Source of the DNA: Zoogloea sp.
GTDB lineage: Bacteria; Pseudomonadota; Gammaproteobacteria; Burkholderiales; Rhodocyclaceae
Direction: 5' to 3'
Assembly: GCA_016720685.1 (NCBI GenBank)
Contig: JADKKC010000029.1
Coordinates: 1 to 33,758 of the forward strand
Length of the DNA stretch: 33,758 bases
This document shows, piece after piece, positions 6,896 to 14,899 of the stretch. Numbering within the stretch: position 1 is the first letter of the stretch; every line of letters starts with the position of its first letter. Position numbers and translations under genes: made by a program. The notes beneath the pieces are model-generated. The model did not search any database, was not told the DNA's origin, and worked only from the letters and a program-made list of their open reading frames with translations.

Positions 6896-9077
6896 TCAAA
6901 CCTCTGCCGGGTCCACGTCCAGGTGCCAGCGCAGCTCCCGCGCGGGCTTGAGGGCCCACAGCAGGCGGCTCCAGGCGGTCAGGAAGGCCTGCAGGGCAGG
7001 GCGCCCCGGGGCTTCGACGAGAAGCTGGGCGCGTTCGCGGCGCGCCAGGCGGACCATGCGCATCGGCACGGCGTCGAAAACCTGCACGCCAAAGGCTTGA
7101 GCAAAAGGCAGGGCAGCCTCGCGGGCCTGTCTGAGCCAGTCGAGGGCCAGGGCCAGCTCCGGGGCGTTGGCGCAGAGCAGGGCATTGGCGGCAAAGGGTG
7201 GAAAGCGGGCGGTCTTGCGTTCTTCAAGCTGCAACGCGGCGTAGCGGGCGAAGTCGTGGCGGGCGAGGCACTGGTAGAGGGGATGCTCGGGGTACTGGGT
7301 CTGGACCATCACTTCGCCGGGCAATTCGCCGCGCCCCGCCCGGCCGCCCACCTGCATGAGCTGCTGGAAGAGTCGCTCGGGCGCGCGGAAATCCGCGGCG
7401 AACAGGGACGAATCGGCATTGAGCACGCCGACGAAGGTGAGCTTAGGGAAATCGTGGCCCTTGGCCATCATCTGGGTGCCGACGAGGATGTCGGCGTCGC
7501 CGCGGCCGATCTGCTCGAGAAGGGCGTCCCACTGGCTGCGGGTGCGTGCGGCGTCGCGGTCGACGCGCAACACGCGGGCATCGGGAAAACGCTCGCCGAG
7601 CGTTTCTTCGAGCCGCTGGGTGCCGCGCCCGAAGGGCTGGATGTCCTGGTTGCCGCAGTCGGGGCAGGCAACGGGAATGCCGGACTCGAAGCTGCAGTGG
7701 TGGCAGCGCAGGCGCTTGTCGGCCAGGTGCAGCACCATGTTGGCGGTGCAGTGGGGGCATTTGCTGACCCACCCGCAGGACGGGCACGACAGCACCGGTG
7801 CGTAGCCACGGCGGTTGAGAAAGACAAGGCTCTGCTCGCCCCGCTGCAGGCGGGCCTCGATGGCGCGCAGCAGGTGTTCGGAGACACCGTTCTGGAGCCG
7901 CTCGCGGCGGATGTCCACCGGGCGCACCTTGGGCAGGCTGGCGGCGACGGCACGGTTGGCGAGTTCGACCCGACGGTAGCGGCCGGTGTCGGCGGCGTGC
8001 CAGCTTTCGAGCGAAGGCGTGGCCGAGCCCAGCACGATGGGCACGCTGCGCTGGCGGGCGCGCCAGATGGCCAGATCGCGGGCCGAATAGCGCACGCCTT
8101 CATGCTGTTTGTAGCTGGCATCGTGCTCTTCGTCGACGACGATCAGGCCAAGGCGCGGCAACGGGCGTGAACACCGACAGGCGGGTGCCCAGCACGATCT
8201 CGGCGCGCCCTTCCATCGCCTGCACGAAACCCTGGGAGCGCGCCCCCTCGGCCAGCGCCGAGTGCAGGCTGACCACCCGCGCCGCCGGAAAACGGCCGGC
8301 AACGCGGCCTTCCAGCTGGGGCGTGAGGGCGATCTCGGGGACGAGGATCAGCGCTTGCCCGCCCTGGGCAATGACTTGCTGGACGAGGCGCAGGTACACC
8401 TCGGTCTTGCCGCTGCCGGTGACGCCGGCCAGCAAGAAGGGCTGGAACTGGCCGAGGCTCGCCGACATGGCCTCGACGGCAGCCTGCTGCTCATCCGTGA
8501 GCACCGGCGCACCGGCCATCACGGCCGGGTCGGCGGCCACCGAAGCCGCGATCCAGCCGCGCTTGAGGGCATCGGCCACGGCAGGCGTGCCGGCCTCGCC
8601 CTCGCGCAGCACCGAGCGACGACGCGGGCCGCGGCTTTCGATGTCGCGCAGCAGGGCCAGGGCGCGGCTTTCGCGCTTGCCGGCAAGGAGGGCTTCTCGC
8701 CCGGCGGCGGTCAGGTCGAGCAGCGGGTCGGCTTCGGCGCCGGCTACCGCATCGGCCCTGCGCAGGCGGGGCGGCAGGGCCATCGCGACGACTTCGCCGA
8801 GGGGGTGCTGATAGTAGCGGGCGGCAAATTCGACCAGCTCCAGCCAGTCGGCGGGCAGGGCGGGCGCTTCGCGCTGGATGGCGATGACGGGCTTGAGCCG
8901 TTCGAGCGGCAGATCGGCCGCATCGGGCAGCCCGACGATCAAGCCGGTCTTCTCGCCCCGCCCGAAAGGCACCCGCACGCAGCGCCCGAGATCTCCGGCG
9001 GAAACATTTTCTGCCGTGTAATCAAAGCATTGCGGAAGCGGAATGGGAAGGGCGACGCGGACGATGGCGGGGCTCAT
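6896..9077 (-). pseudogene. priA: Primosomal helicase PriA, frameshifted
   Basis: The N-terminal frame (9077 to about 8165) carries the PriA DNA-binding domain and Walker A loop GVTGSGKTEVYL, ending at VLGTRLSVFTPV. The rest continues in another frame as PLPRLGLIVVDEEHDASYK (DEEH box), then the zinc-binding cysteines CPSCGWVSKCPHC, CHHC and CPDCG, and helicase motifs ILVGTQMMAKGHDF and QVGGRAGR. The switch is at the GGG at 8163-8165 (plus strand): removing one base restores FTPLPRLGL, and the 2182-nt span becomes exactly 727 codons. PriA restarts stalled forks and is nearly essential for healthy growth, so a sequencing indel is more likely than a true null. The DnaA-box hairpin lies just upstream. 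Confidence 0.9.
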
Positions 9078-9195
9078 GGCCGGATGTTCGGGCTCTTTTC
9101 CTGAAGTCTATTTAAATCAGCGAGTTACAGGGCTTTTCTGAAGGGGTGCATGGGAAACACGCTTGAATCCCTTGGGTAAGCGGGGCTATTCGCTC

Positions 9196-9218
9196 TTGTC
9201 CACAAAATCTGTGGATAA
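9196..9218. promoter_or_regulatory. Inverted pair of DnaA boxes forming a hairpin
   Basis: TTGTCCACA (9196-9204) and TGTGGATAA (9210-9218) are inverted copies separated by AAATC. The second is the perfect reverse complement of the DnaA box TTATCCACA; the first fits the relaxed consensus TTRTNCACA. Together they can fold into a 9-bp stem with one G-T pair and a 5-nt loop. A degenerate third copy follows at about 9220-9230. Confidence 0.65.
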
Positions 9219-9386
9219 CTTTGTGGGAAACCTGGGTAAAGTCCCGCAAAACCCGCGGCCCGCAAGCCTTGCCCCTGCTTTGCCTAAATCGAGGTCAAAA
9301 AATATTTCATTTAAAAACAACTACTTATTAATTGAGCTGGGCTAAGCCCCTGTTTTTGCAACAAAACTGACATGCGCGAGTGACGC

Positions 9387-9395
9387 TGTGCACAA
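9387..9395 (-). promoter_or_regulatory. DnaA-box match in the hemE-priA gap
   Basis: TGTGCACAA is the reverse complement of TTGTGCACA, which fits the relaxed DnaA-box consensus TTRTNCACA. It lies on the far side of the AT-rich segment from the inverted pair at 9196-9218. Confidence 0.4.
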
Positions 9396-9464
9396 GTCAA
9401 GCCCAAAAGTAAAAATTTAGAGCTTGACGGAGGCGTTTTCACCCCCGCTTTCGCCTCGCCGCGG

Positions 9465-9491
9465 AAACAAAAAGGCCGGCGCAGGCCGGCC
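9465..9491 (-). terminator. Rho-independent terminator of hemE
   Basis: On the minus strand GGCCGGC-CTGC-GCCGGCC is followed by TTTTTGTTT. It begins about 25 nt after the hemE stop, a good distance and form for intrinsic termination. Confidence 0.85.
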
Positions 9492-9515
9492 CCTCCGGTA
9501 TTACTGGAAAAAGCA

Positions 9516-10589
9516 TCAGGCCGACCGCTGGCGCAGGCTGCGGCTGTATTCATGAACGGTGTTCACGAGCACGGTGACGTTTTCAGGGGGCGTGAACTGG
9601 GAGATGCCGTGGCCCAGGTTGAAAACGTGGCCGGCGTGGGGGCCGTAGGAATCGAGCACTTTTTTCGTTTCGGCGGCAACCGCTTCGGGGCTGCCGAAGA
9701 GCACCGACGGATCAAGGTTACCCTGCAGCGCAACCTTGTCGCCCACCAGACGACGGGCGGCGCCGATATCGATCGTCCAGTCGAGGCCGACGGCGTCGGT
9801 GCCACAGTCGGCGATGTCGGCCAGCCACAGGCCGCCGCCCTTGGTGAAGACGATGACGGGGATTTTCTCGCCGTCTTTCTCGCGGGTCAGGCCGGCCACC
9901 ACCTTGCGGATGTAGGCCAGCGAAAACTCGCGATAGGCCTCGTGGGCCAGCACGCCACCCCAGGAGTCGAAGATCATCACGGCCTGGGCGCCGGCTTCGA
10001 TCTGGGCGTTGAGGTAGGCAATGACCGATAGGGCGGTGACGTCGAGGATGTGGTGCATCAGGTCGGGGCGGCTGTAGAGCAGGCCCTTGACCTTGCGGTA
10101 GTCGTCCGAGCCGCCGCCTTCGACCATGTAGCAGGCGAGGGTCCAGGGGCTGCCGGAGAAGCCGATCAGCGGCACGGAGTTATCCAGCGCACGGCGGATC
10201 TCGGCGACGGCGTCCATCACGTAGCCGAGTTCGAGGTTGGGATCGGGCACCGCCAGATTGCGAATCTCCCATTCTTCCTTCAGCGGGCGCTCGAACTTCG
10301 GACCTTCCCCTTCGGCGAAATACAGGCCGAGGCCCATCGCGTCCGGCACGGTGAGGATGTCGGAGAACAGGATGGCGGCATCGAGGTTGTAGCGGGCCAG
10401 CGGTTGCAGCGTGACTTCACAGGCAAGGCCCGGGCTCTTGCACAGGTCGAGGAAGCTGCCCGCACGCTTGCGGGTCTCGCGGTACTCGGGCAGATAGCGC
10501 CCGGCCTGGCGCATCAGCCAGACGGGGGTGTAGTCGGTGGGCTGGCGCAGCAGGGCGCGCAGGAAGGTGTCGTTCTTCGGACGGCTCAC
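9516..10589 (-). CDS. hemE: Uroporphyrinogen decarboxylase HemE
   Basis: A 357-residue cytoplasmic enzyme that decarboxylates uroporphyrinogen III to coproporphyrinogen III in haem synthesis. Family signatures are intact: PVWLMRQAGRYLPEY near the N terminus, the substrate-binding Asp region ILFSDILTVPDAMG, GFSGSPWTLACYMVEGG, and the C-terminal NLGHGISQFTPPENV. Length matches the family (about 350). It ends at a clear terminator (9465-9491). The upstream gap to trkH is only 94 nt and contains a strong hairpin, so it may have its own promoter or be partly read from the trk operon. The neighbourhood hemE-priA holds DnaA boxes. Confidence 0.97.
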   Translation of the reverse strand: MSRPKNDTFLRALLRQPTDYTPVWLMRQAGRYLPEYRETRKRAGSFLDLCKSPGLACEVTLQPLARYNLDAAILFSDILTVPDAMGLGLYFAEGEGPKFERPLKEEWEIRNLAVPDPNLELGYVMDAVAEIRRALDNSVPLIGFSGSPWTLACYMVEGGGSDDYRKVKGLLYSRPDLMHHILDVTALSVIAYLNAQIEAGAQAVMIFDSWGGVLAHEAYREFSLAYIRKVVAGLTREKDGEKIPVIVFTKGGGLWLADIADCGTDAVGLDWTIDIGAARRLVGDKVALQGNLDPSVLFGSPEAVAAETKKVLDSYGPHAGHVFNLGHGISQFTPPENVTVLVNTVHEYSRSLRQRSA

Positions 10590-10618
10590 GGGATTCCTCG
10601 ACGGGCAGGGCCGCTCAG

Positions 10619-10653
10619 GGCGGCAAAGGCGGGATTATCCGCCATTTGCCGCC
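10619..10653 (-). other. Strong hairpin between trkH and hemE
   Basis: GGCGGCAAAGGCGG / CCGCCATTTGCCGCC pair with a one-base bulge around a 6-nt loop. No T tract follows on the minus strand. It could end the trkH message or structure the hemE leader, since it lies about 30 nt before the hemE ATG. Confidence 0.5.
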
Positions 10654-10683
10654 GGGGCGTGGGTGAAGCAGATCAAGGACGAC

Positions 10684-12141
10684 TTACTTGCGCCAGAACT
10701 GGGGCGTGAACACCACCGCGAGGGACAGCACCTCCAGGCGCCCGAGGAGCATGGTGAAGCTGCACACCCAGGTCTGGAAGTCGGTGAGCACGGCGTAGTT
10801 GGTGGCGGGACCGACCTTGTTGAGGCCGGGGCCGGCGTTGTTGATGCTGGCGACAATGGCGCCCAGGGCCGTCATGAAATCGAGCCCCGACAGGATCATC
10901 AGGAAGATGAGCATCACGATGCTCATGAAGTACAGGAAGATGAAACCCAGCACCGCGATGACTACGCTGCTGGGAATCGCGCTGCCACCGACCTTGACCG
11001 GATTGACCACCGCCGGGTGAACCAGGCGGGTGAGTTCGCGGTTGGCCTGCTTGGCGAGGATCAGGGTGCGAATCATCTTGATGCCGCCGCCGGTGGAGCC
11101 GGAGCTGGCGGTGATGCAAGACAGGAAGAGCATCCACAGCGGCGCGAAGATCGGCCACTTGTCGAAATCCTGGCTGGCGAAGCCGCAGTCGGTGGCCATC
11201 GAGACGAGATTGAAACTGACGTGGCGGAGCGCGGTCGGGTAGTCCTCGTAGGTGCCCTCCAGCCACACGTAAAGCGCGACGCCGAAGCATGAGCTGACGA
11301 TCAGCCCGACCACGCCGCGGGCCTCCACGTCCTGCCAGTACACGCGCAGGCTGCGCCCGCGCATGGCCATGAAGTGGGTGGCGAAGTTCATCGCGGCAAT
11401 GACCATGAAGACGATCAGGATGAATTCGACCACCGGGCTGTCGAAAGCTCCGACGCTGGCGTCGCGGGTCGAAAAACCGCCAAGGCCCATCGCCGCGAAG
11501 GCGTGGCAGATGGAATCCAGCCACGACAGCCCGGCCTGGTTGAGCAGCAGGATGCAGGCCACGGTGATCAGGAAGTACACCAGCCACAAGGCCTTGGCGG
11601 TATCGGCGATACGCGCGGTGAGCTTGGAATCTTTCATGGGGCCGGGGGTTTCGGCCTTGTAGAGCTGCATGCCGCCAACCCCCAGCAGCGGCAGCACGGC
11701 CACCGCCAGCACGATGATGCCCATGCCGCCGAGCCAGTTGAGTTCGTGGCGCCACAGGTTGATGGCCGGGGGCGCGTGGTCCAGGTCGGTCATGATCGTC
11801 GAGCCGGTGGTGGTGAGGCCCGACATGGTTTCGAAGAAGGCGTCGGTGAAGCTCATGCTGTCGTAGACCAGCAACAGCGGAATCGTGGCGATGGCGGCCA
11901 TCAGCGCCCACACCGTGGACACCAGCAGGAAGCCGTCGCGGGGCTTGAGCTCGCGGTAGCTGGAGCGGGTCACCGCGTAAAGGGTGAGGCCGCCGCCCAG
12001 CGATATGGCCATCGCCGCAACGAAATCCGCGGCGGTGCCGTCGTCGTAGATGATGGCCGCCACGATGGGCATCAGGTAGGCCAGGCTGAAGATCGACAGC
12101 AGCCGGCCGAGCACGTTGGCAACGGGAAGCAGGGCATCCAT
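10684..12141 (-). CDS. trkH: Trk-type potassium uptake membrane subunit TrkH
   Basis: A 485-residue integral membrane protein, the K+-translocating subunit of the Trk system. The four P-loop filter segments can be read: SGLTTTGSTI, AMGLGGFSTRD, SMATDCGFASQD and NNAGPGLNKVGP. SSGSTGGGIKMIR is the conserved gating-loop region. Length equals that of E. coli TrkH. Its ATG at 12141 shares a base with the trkA stop (TGATG), implying coupled translation so that channel and regulator are made together. It closes the ntrYX-trkAH unit. Confidence 0.95.
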   Translation of the reverse strand: MDALLPVANVLGRLLSIFSLAYLMPIVAAIIYDDGTAADFVAAMAISLGGGLTLYAVTRSSYRELKPRDGFLLVSTVWALMAAIATIPLLLVYDSMSFTDAFFETMSGLTTTGSTIMTDLDHAPPAINLWRHELNWLGGMGIIVLAVAVLPLLGVGGMQLYKAETPGPMKDSKLTARIADTAKALWLVYFLITVACILLLNQAGLSWLDSICHAFAAMGLGGFSTRDASVGAFDSPVVEFILIVFMVIAAMNFATHFMAMRGRSLRVYWQDVEARGVVGLIVSSCFGVALYVWLEGTYEDYPTALRHVSFNLVSMATDCGFASQDFDKWPIFAPLWMLFLSCITASSGSTGGGIKMIRTLILAKQANRELTRLVHPAVVNPVKVGGSAIPSSVVIAVLGFIFLYFMSIVMLIFLMILSGLDFMTALGAIVASINNAGPGLNKVGPATNYAVLTDFQTWVCSFTMLLGRLEVLSLAVVFTPQFWRK

Positions 12142-13568
12142 CAGAAGAACCCCCAGCCCACCTGGAACAGTTTTTCCACTTTTCCGACCAGCTTTTTGCT
12201 GGTGCAGAAAACGATCACGTGGTCTTCGGCGCGGATCACCGTGTCGTGGTGGGCCATGATGACTTCGAAGATCGGCACCTCGTAGGGCACCAGTTCCTTG
12301 TACTCGGTGCGGCTCTGGCCGGTGTTGCGGACGATGGCGGCGATGGTGGCGCCGTCGGGCAGGTCGATCTCCTCGATCTTGCGGCCGATCACCTTGCAGT
12401 GCTTGGCGTCGCCGTGGGCGACCACTTCGAGGGCTTCGGCGGCGCCGCGGCGCAGGCTGTGCACGGCGGCCACGTCGCCGCGGCGCACGCGGGCCAGCAA
12501 CTGGCCGATGGAGGTCTGGGCGGGCGAAATGGCGATGTCGATGCGGCCACCCTGCACGAGATCGACGTAGGACTTGCGGTTGATCAGGGCCAGGGTGCGG
12601 CGGGCGCCCATCTGCTTGGCCAGCGACGAGGACATGATGTTGTCTTCGTCGTCATTGGTGAGGGAGAGGAACATGTCGGTTTCCTCGATGCTCTCCGAGT
12701 CGAGCAAGTCTTCATCGGTGGAGTCGCCGTGCAACACGAGCGCCCGGGTGAGCGCGCTGGCGAGGTACTCGGCACGCTGGCGATCGCGTTCGATGAGCTT
12801 GACGTTGACGCTGCTCTCGATGGCCCTGGCGAGGCGAAAGCCGATGTTGCCGCCGCCGGCGATGATGACCCGCCGGATTGGTTTGTCCATCCGGCGCAGT
12901 TCGGTCATCGCCTTGCGGATATGGGTGGTGGCGGCAAGGATGAAGACTTCGTCGCCGCTCTCGATGAGAGTGTCGCCGGTGGGCGCGATGGGCTGGTCAC
13001 GACGGAAGATCGCCGCCACCCGGGCATCGATGTCGGGCAGGCGCAGGGGAATGGTCTTGAGGGGCTTGCCCACCAGCATGCCACCTTCGAAGGCTCTCAC
13101 GGCGATCATCGTGACCATCCCGTCGGCAAACTCCAGCACCTGCAGCGCCTCGGGAAATTCGATCAGCTTGCGGATGTAGTCGGTCACGATCTGCTCGGGG
13201 CAGATGGAGTGATCGACGGCAAAGTTGTCGTCGTCGAGTAGTTGCGGGTAGGCCTCGTAGTCGGCGGCACGCAGGCGGGCGATGCGGGTCGGGATGTTGA
13301 AGAGCGTTTTGGCGACGCGGCAGGCGCAGAGATTGGTCTGGTCCGATTGGGTCACCGCGATCAGCAGGTCGGCGTCCGGTGCCCCGGCCATCTCGAGGAT
13401 GGAGGGCGAGGCGGCATTGCCGGGCACGACGCGCAAGTCGAGGCGCTCCTGGAGGGCATTGAGGCGCTCGATGTTGCTGTCGACGACGGTGATGTCGTTG
13501 GCTTCCGAAACAAGGCTTTCAGCCACCGAGCTGCCGACCTGGCCAGCGCCGAGAATGATGATCTTCAT
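12141..13568 (-). CDS. trkA: Trk potassium system NAD-binding regulator TrkA
   Basis: A 475-residue peripheral protein with two tandem RCK units. Rossmann loops are visible at the start (GAGQVGSSVAES, with acidic VDSN) and midway (AGGGNIGFRLARA, with ERDRQRAE), each followed by a RCK-C part. It gates TrkH in response to nucleotide. The start is the ATG at 13568 with a strong GGGAGGA 5-10 nt upstream; the same frame stays open to 14390 but that extension is the antiparallel shadow of ntrX codon bias. It overlaps trkH by one base and follows ntrX by 77 nt. Confidence 0.95.
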   Translation of the reverse strand: MKIIILGAGQVGSSVAESLVSEANDITVVDSNIERLNALQERLDLRVVPGNAASPSILEMAGAPDADLLIAVTQSDQTNLCACRVAKTLFNIPTRIARLRAADYEAYPQLLDDDNFAVDHSICPEQIVTDYIRKLIEFPEALQVLEFADGMVTMIAVRAFEGGMLVGKPLKTIPLRLPDIDARVAAIFRRDQPIAPTGDTLIESGDEVFILAATTHIRKAMTELRRMDKPIRRVIIAGGGNIGFRLARAIESSVNVKLIERDRQRAEYLASALTRALVLHGDSTDEDLLDSESIEETDMFLSLTNDDEDNIMSSSLAKQMGARRTLALINRKSYVDLVQGGRIDIAISPAQTSIGQLLARVRRGDVAAVHSLRRGAAEALEVVAHGDAKHCKVIGRKIEEIDLPDGATIAAIVRNTGQSRTEYKELVPYEVPIFEVIMAHHDTVIRAEDHVIVFCTSKKLVGKVEKLFQVGWGFF

Positions 13569-13645
13569 TGCGTCCTCCCGCCCGGGCGGGGCCGCGGGCC
13601 ACTGGTATATTTTTGTGTGAATACTGCGCTTGCCAGGCCGTCTGG

Positions 13646-14899
13646 TCAGTTGCCGGACTCGTCGTGCCGCTTGCCGACGCTGATGCCCAGCTGCTTGAGC
13701 TTGCGGTAAAGGTGGGTGCGTTCCAGGCCGGTTTTTTCGGCAAGGCGGGTCATGTTGCCGCCATCGATCTGCAGGTGGTGCTCGAAGTAGGTGCGCTCGA
13801 AGATTTCGCGCGCCTCGCGCAGCGGCAGGTCGAGGGGCAGGCCGAGCAGCGCAGTGGGAGAGTTCTTGCCGAGCAGGTGCGCCACTTCTTCCATGCCGAT
13901 TTCCTCTTCGAGGGTGCCAAGGGCCAACGACTTGATGGCGGCTTTCAGTTCGACGTAGCCGCCGGGCCAGGCGCGGTTGCGCAGGGCATTGAGGGCTGCG
14001 GAGGAGAGGCGGCGGGCGGGCACTTCGCCGGCTTCGACGTTGTGCAGCAGAACCTGGCTGGCGATCTCGGGAATCTCGTCGCGGATCTCGCCCAGCGCCG
14101 GCGGAGCCAGGGACACTTCGAACAGGCGCGACAGCGCACGCTCGTCCCAGCCGTGTTCGATGAGCTCTTCGGGCTGGTGCTCGGAGGCCACCACCAGGGT
14201 CTGGCCGTGGCGCTCCAGGCGGTCCATCGCGAAGACCAGGTTCTTTTGCTGGGGCCGCGACAGGTAGAACAGCTCGGGCACGTAGAGCAGGCCGTTGCGG
14301 GCGCCTTCGAGGGTGGAGAGTTCGAGGGGCAGCGACGACAGGGAAAGATCGAGCCACGGCGAACCGACCCGCTGGAGGGTGCGCGCGCACAGTTCGGCGA
14401 GGCTGCCGGGGCCGACGCGCAGCAGGATCACGCGGGATTTCTCGGCCATCTGCTCAAGGCGTTTTTTCAGATCGCGCAGCGGCACCGAGCGGGCAAACGC
14501 ACCCAGGCCGAGGGGGCTGGGCGCATGGGCCGGCTTGATGCGGGCGAGGCCGCGCTTGACGGCGGCGAGCAGCTTTTGCAGTGCGATGGGCTTTTCGAGA
14601 AACTCCATCGCGCCGATGCGGGTGGCCTCGACGGCGGTGTCGATGGTGCCGTGGCCGGACATCATCACCACCGGCATGGTGAGCTGGCCATTGGCCGACC
14701 ATTCCTTGAGCAGGCTGACACCGTCGGTGTCGGGCATCCAGATGTCGAGCAGCACAAGGTCGGGCCGGGCCGCATTGCGGGCGGCGCGGGCGGCGCCGGC
14801 ATTCTCGGCGAGGATGATGTCGTGCCCCTCGTCGCGCAGAATTTCAGACAGAAGTTCGCGGATACCGATTTCGTCGTCAACGATGAGAATTTTAGCCAT
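13646..14899 (-). CDS. ntrX: NtrX-like response regulator with degenerate AAA+ domain
   Basis: A 417-residue regulator: receiver (1-about 120; ILIVDDE, phospho-acceptor in LVLLDIWMPD, KP in FLEKPIA), a central region in the place of the sigma-54-activating AAA+ domain, and a C-terminal Fis-type helix-turn-helix (MTRLAEKTGLERTHLYRKLKQL). The centre lacks a Walker A lysine (it reads LLRVGPGSLAEL) and has no GAFTGA loop, so it is unlikely to hydrolyse ATP or activate sigma-54. Codon usage across it is normal, so this looks like genuine divergence. Its ATG overlaps the ntrY stop by 8 nt. Cognate partner of NtrY; DNA targets unknown. Confidence 0.9.
   Translation of the reverse strand: MAKILIVDDEIGIRELLSEILRDEGHDIILAENAGAARAARNAARPDLVLLDIWMPDTDGVSLLKEWSANGQLTMPVVMMSGHGTIDTAVEATRIGAMEFLEKPIALQKLLAAVKRGLARIKPAHAPSPLGLGAFARSVPLRDLKKRLEQMAEKSRVILLRVGPGSLAELCARTLQRVGSPWLDLSLSSLPLELSTLEGARNGLLYVPELFYLSRPQQKNLVFAMDRLERHGQTLVVASEHQPEELIEHGWDERALSRLFEVSLAPPALGEIRDEIPEIASQVLLHNVEAGEVPARRLSSAALNALRNRAWPGGYVELKAAIKSLALGTLEEEIGMEEVAHLLGKNSPTALLGLPLDLPLREAREIFERTYFEHHLQIDGGNMTRLAEKTGLERTHLYRKLKQLGISVGKRHDESGN

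Larger units (their letters stand above)
9078..9515. other. hemE-priA intergenic region with DnaA boxes and AT-rich stretch
   Basis: A 438-bp gap without a convincing gene; a 60-codon open frame at 9163-9345 crosses low-complexity AT-rich DNA and has no ribosome binding site. It contains the DnaA-box inverted repeat at 9196-9218, another DnaA-box match at 9387-9395, an AT-rich segment at about 9289-9335 (very unlike the GC-rich surroundings), and the hemE terminator at 9465-9491. The set resembles parts of a replication origin, though this is only suggestive. Confidence 0.6.

Noticed and set aside
6890..8170. 426-codon plus-strand open frame
   Set aside because: Antisense to priA; composition is Gly/Ala/His-rich as expected for the complement of a GC-rich gene.
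9163..9345. 60-codon plus-strand frame in the hemE-priA gap
   Set aside because: No ribosome binding site, crosses the DnaA-box hairpin and AT-rich stretch, no recognisable protein.
10634..10642. TTATCCGCC as a DnaA box
   Set aside because: Lacks the CACA end of the box and is part of a symmetric hairpin before hemE.
13569..14390. N-terminal extension of trkA to 749 residues
   Set aside because: The extension overlaps ntrX in another frame; TrkA homology and a strong ribosome binding site begin at 13568.
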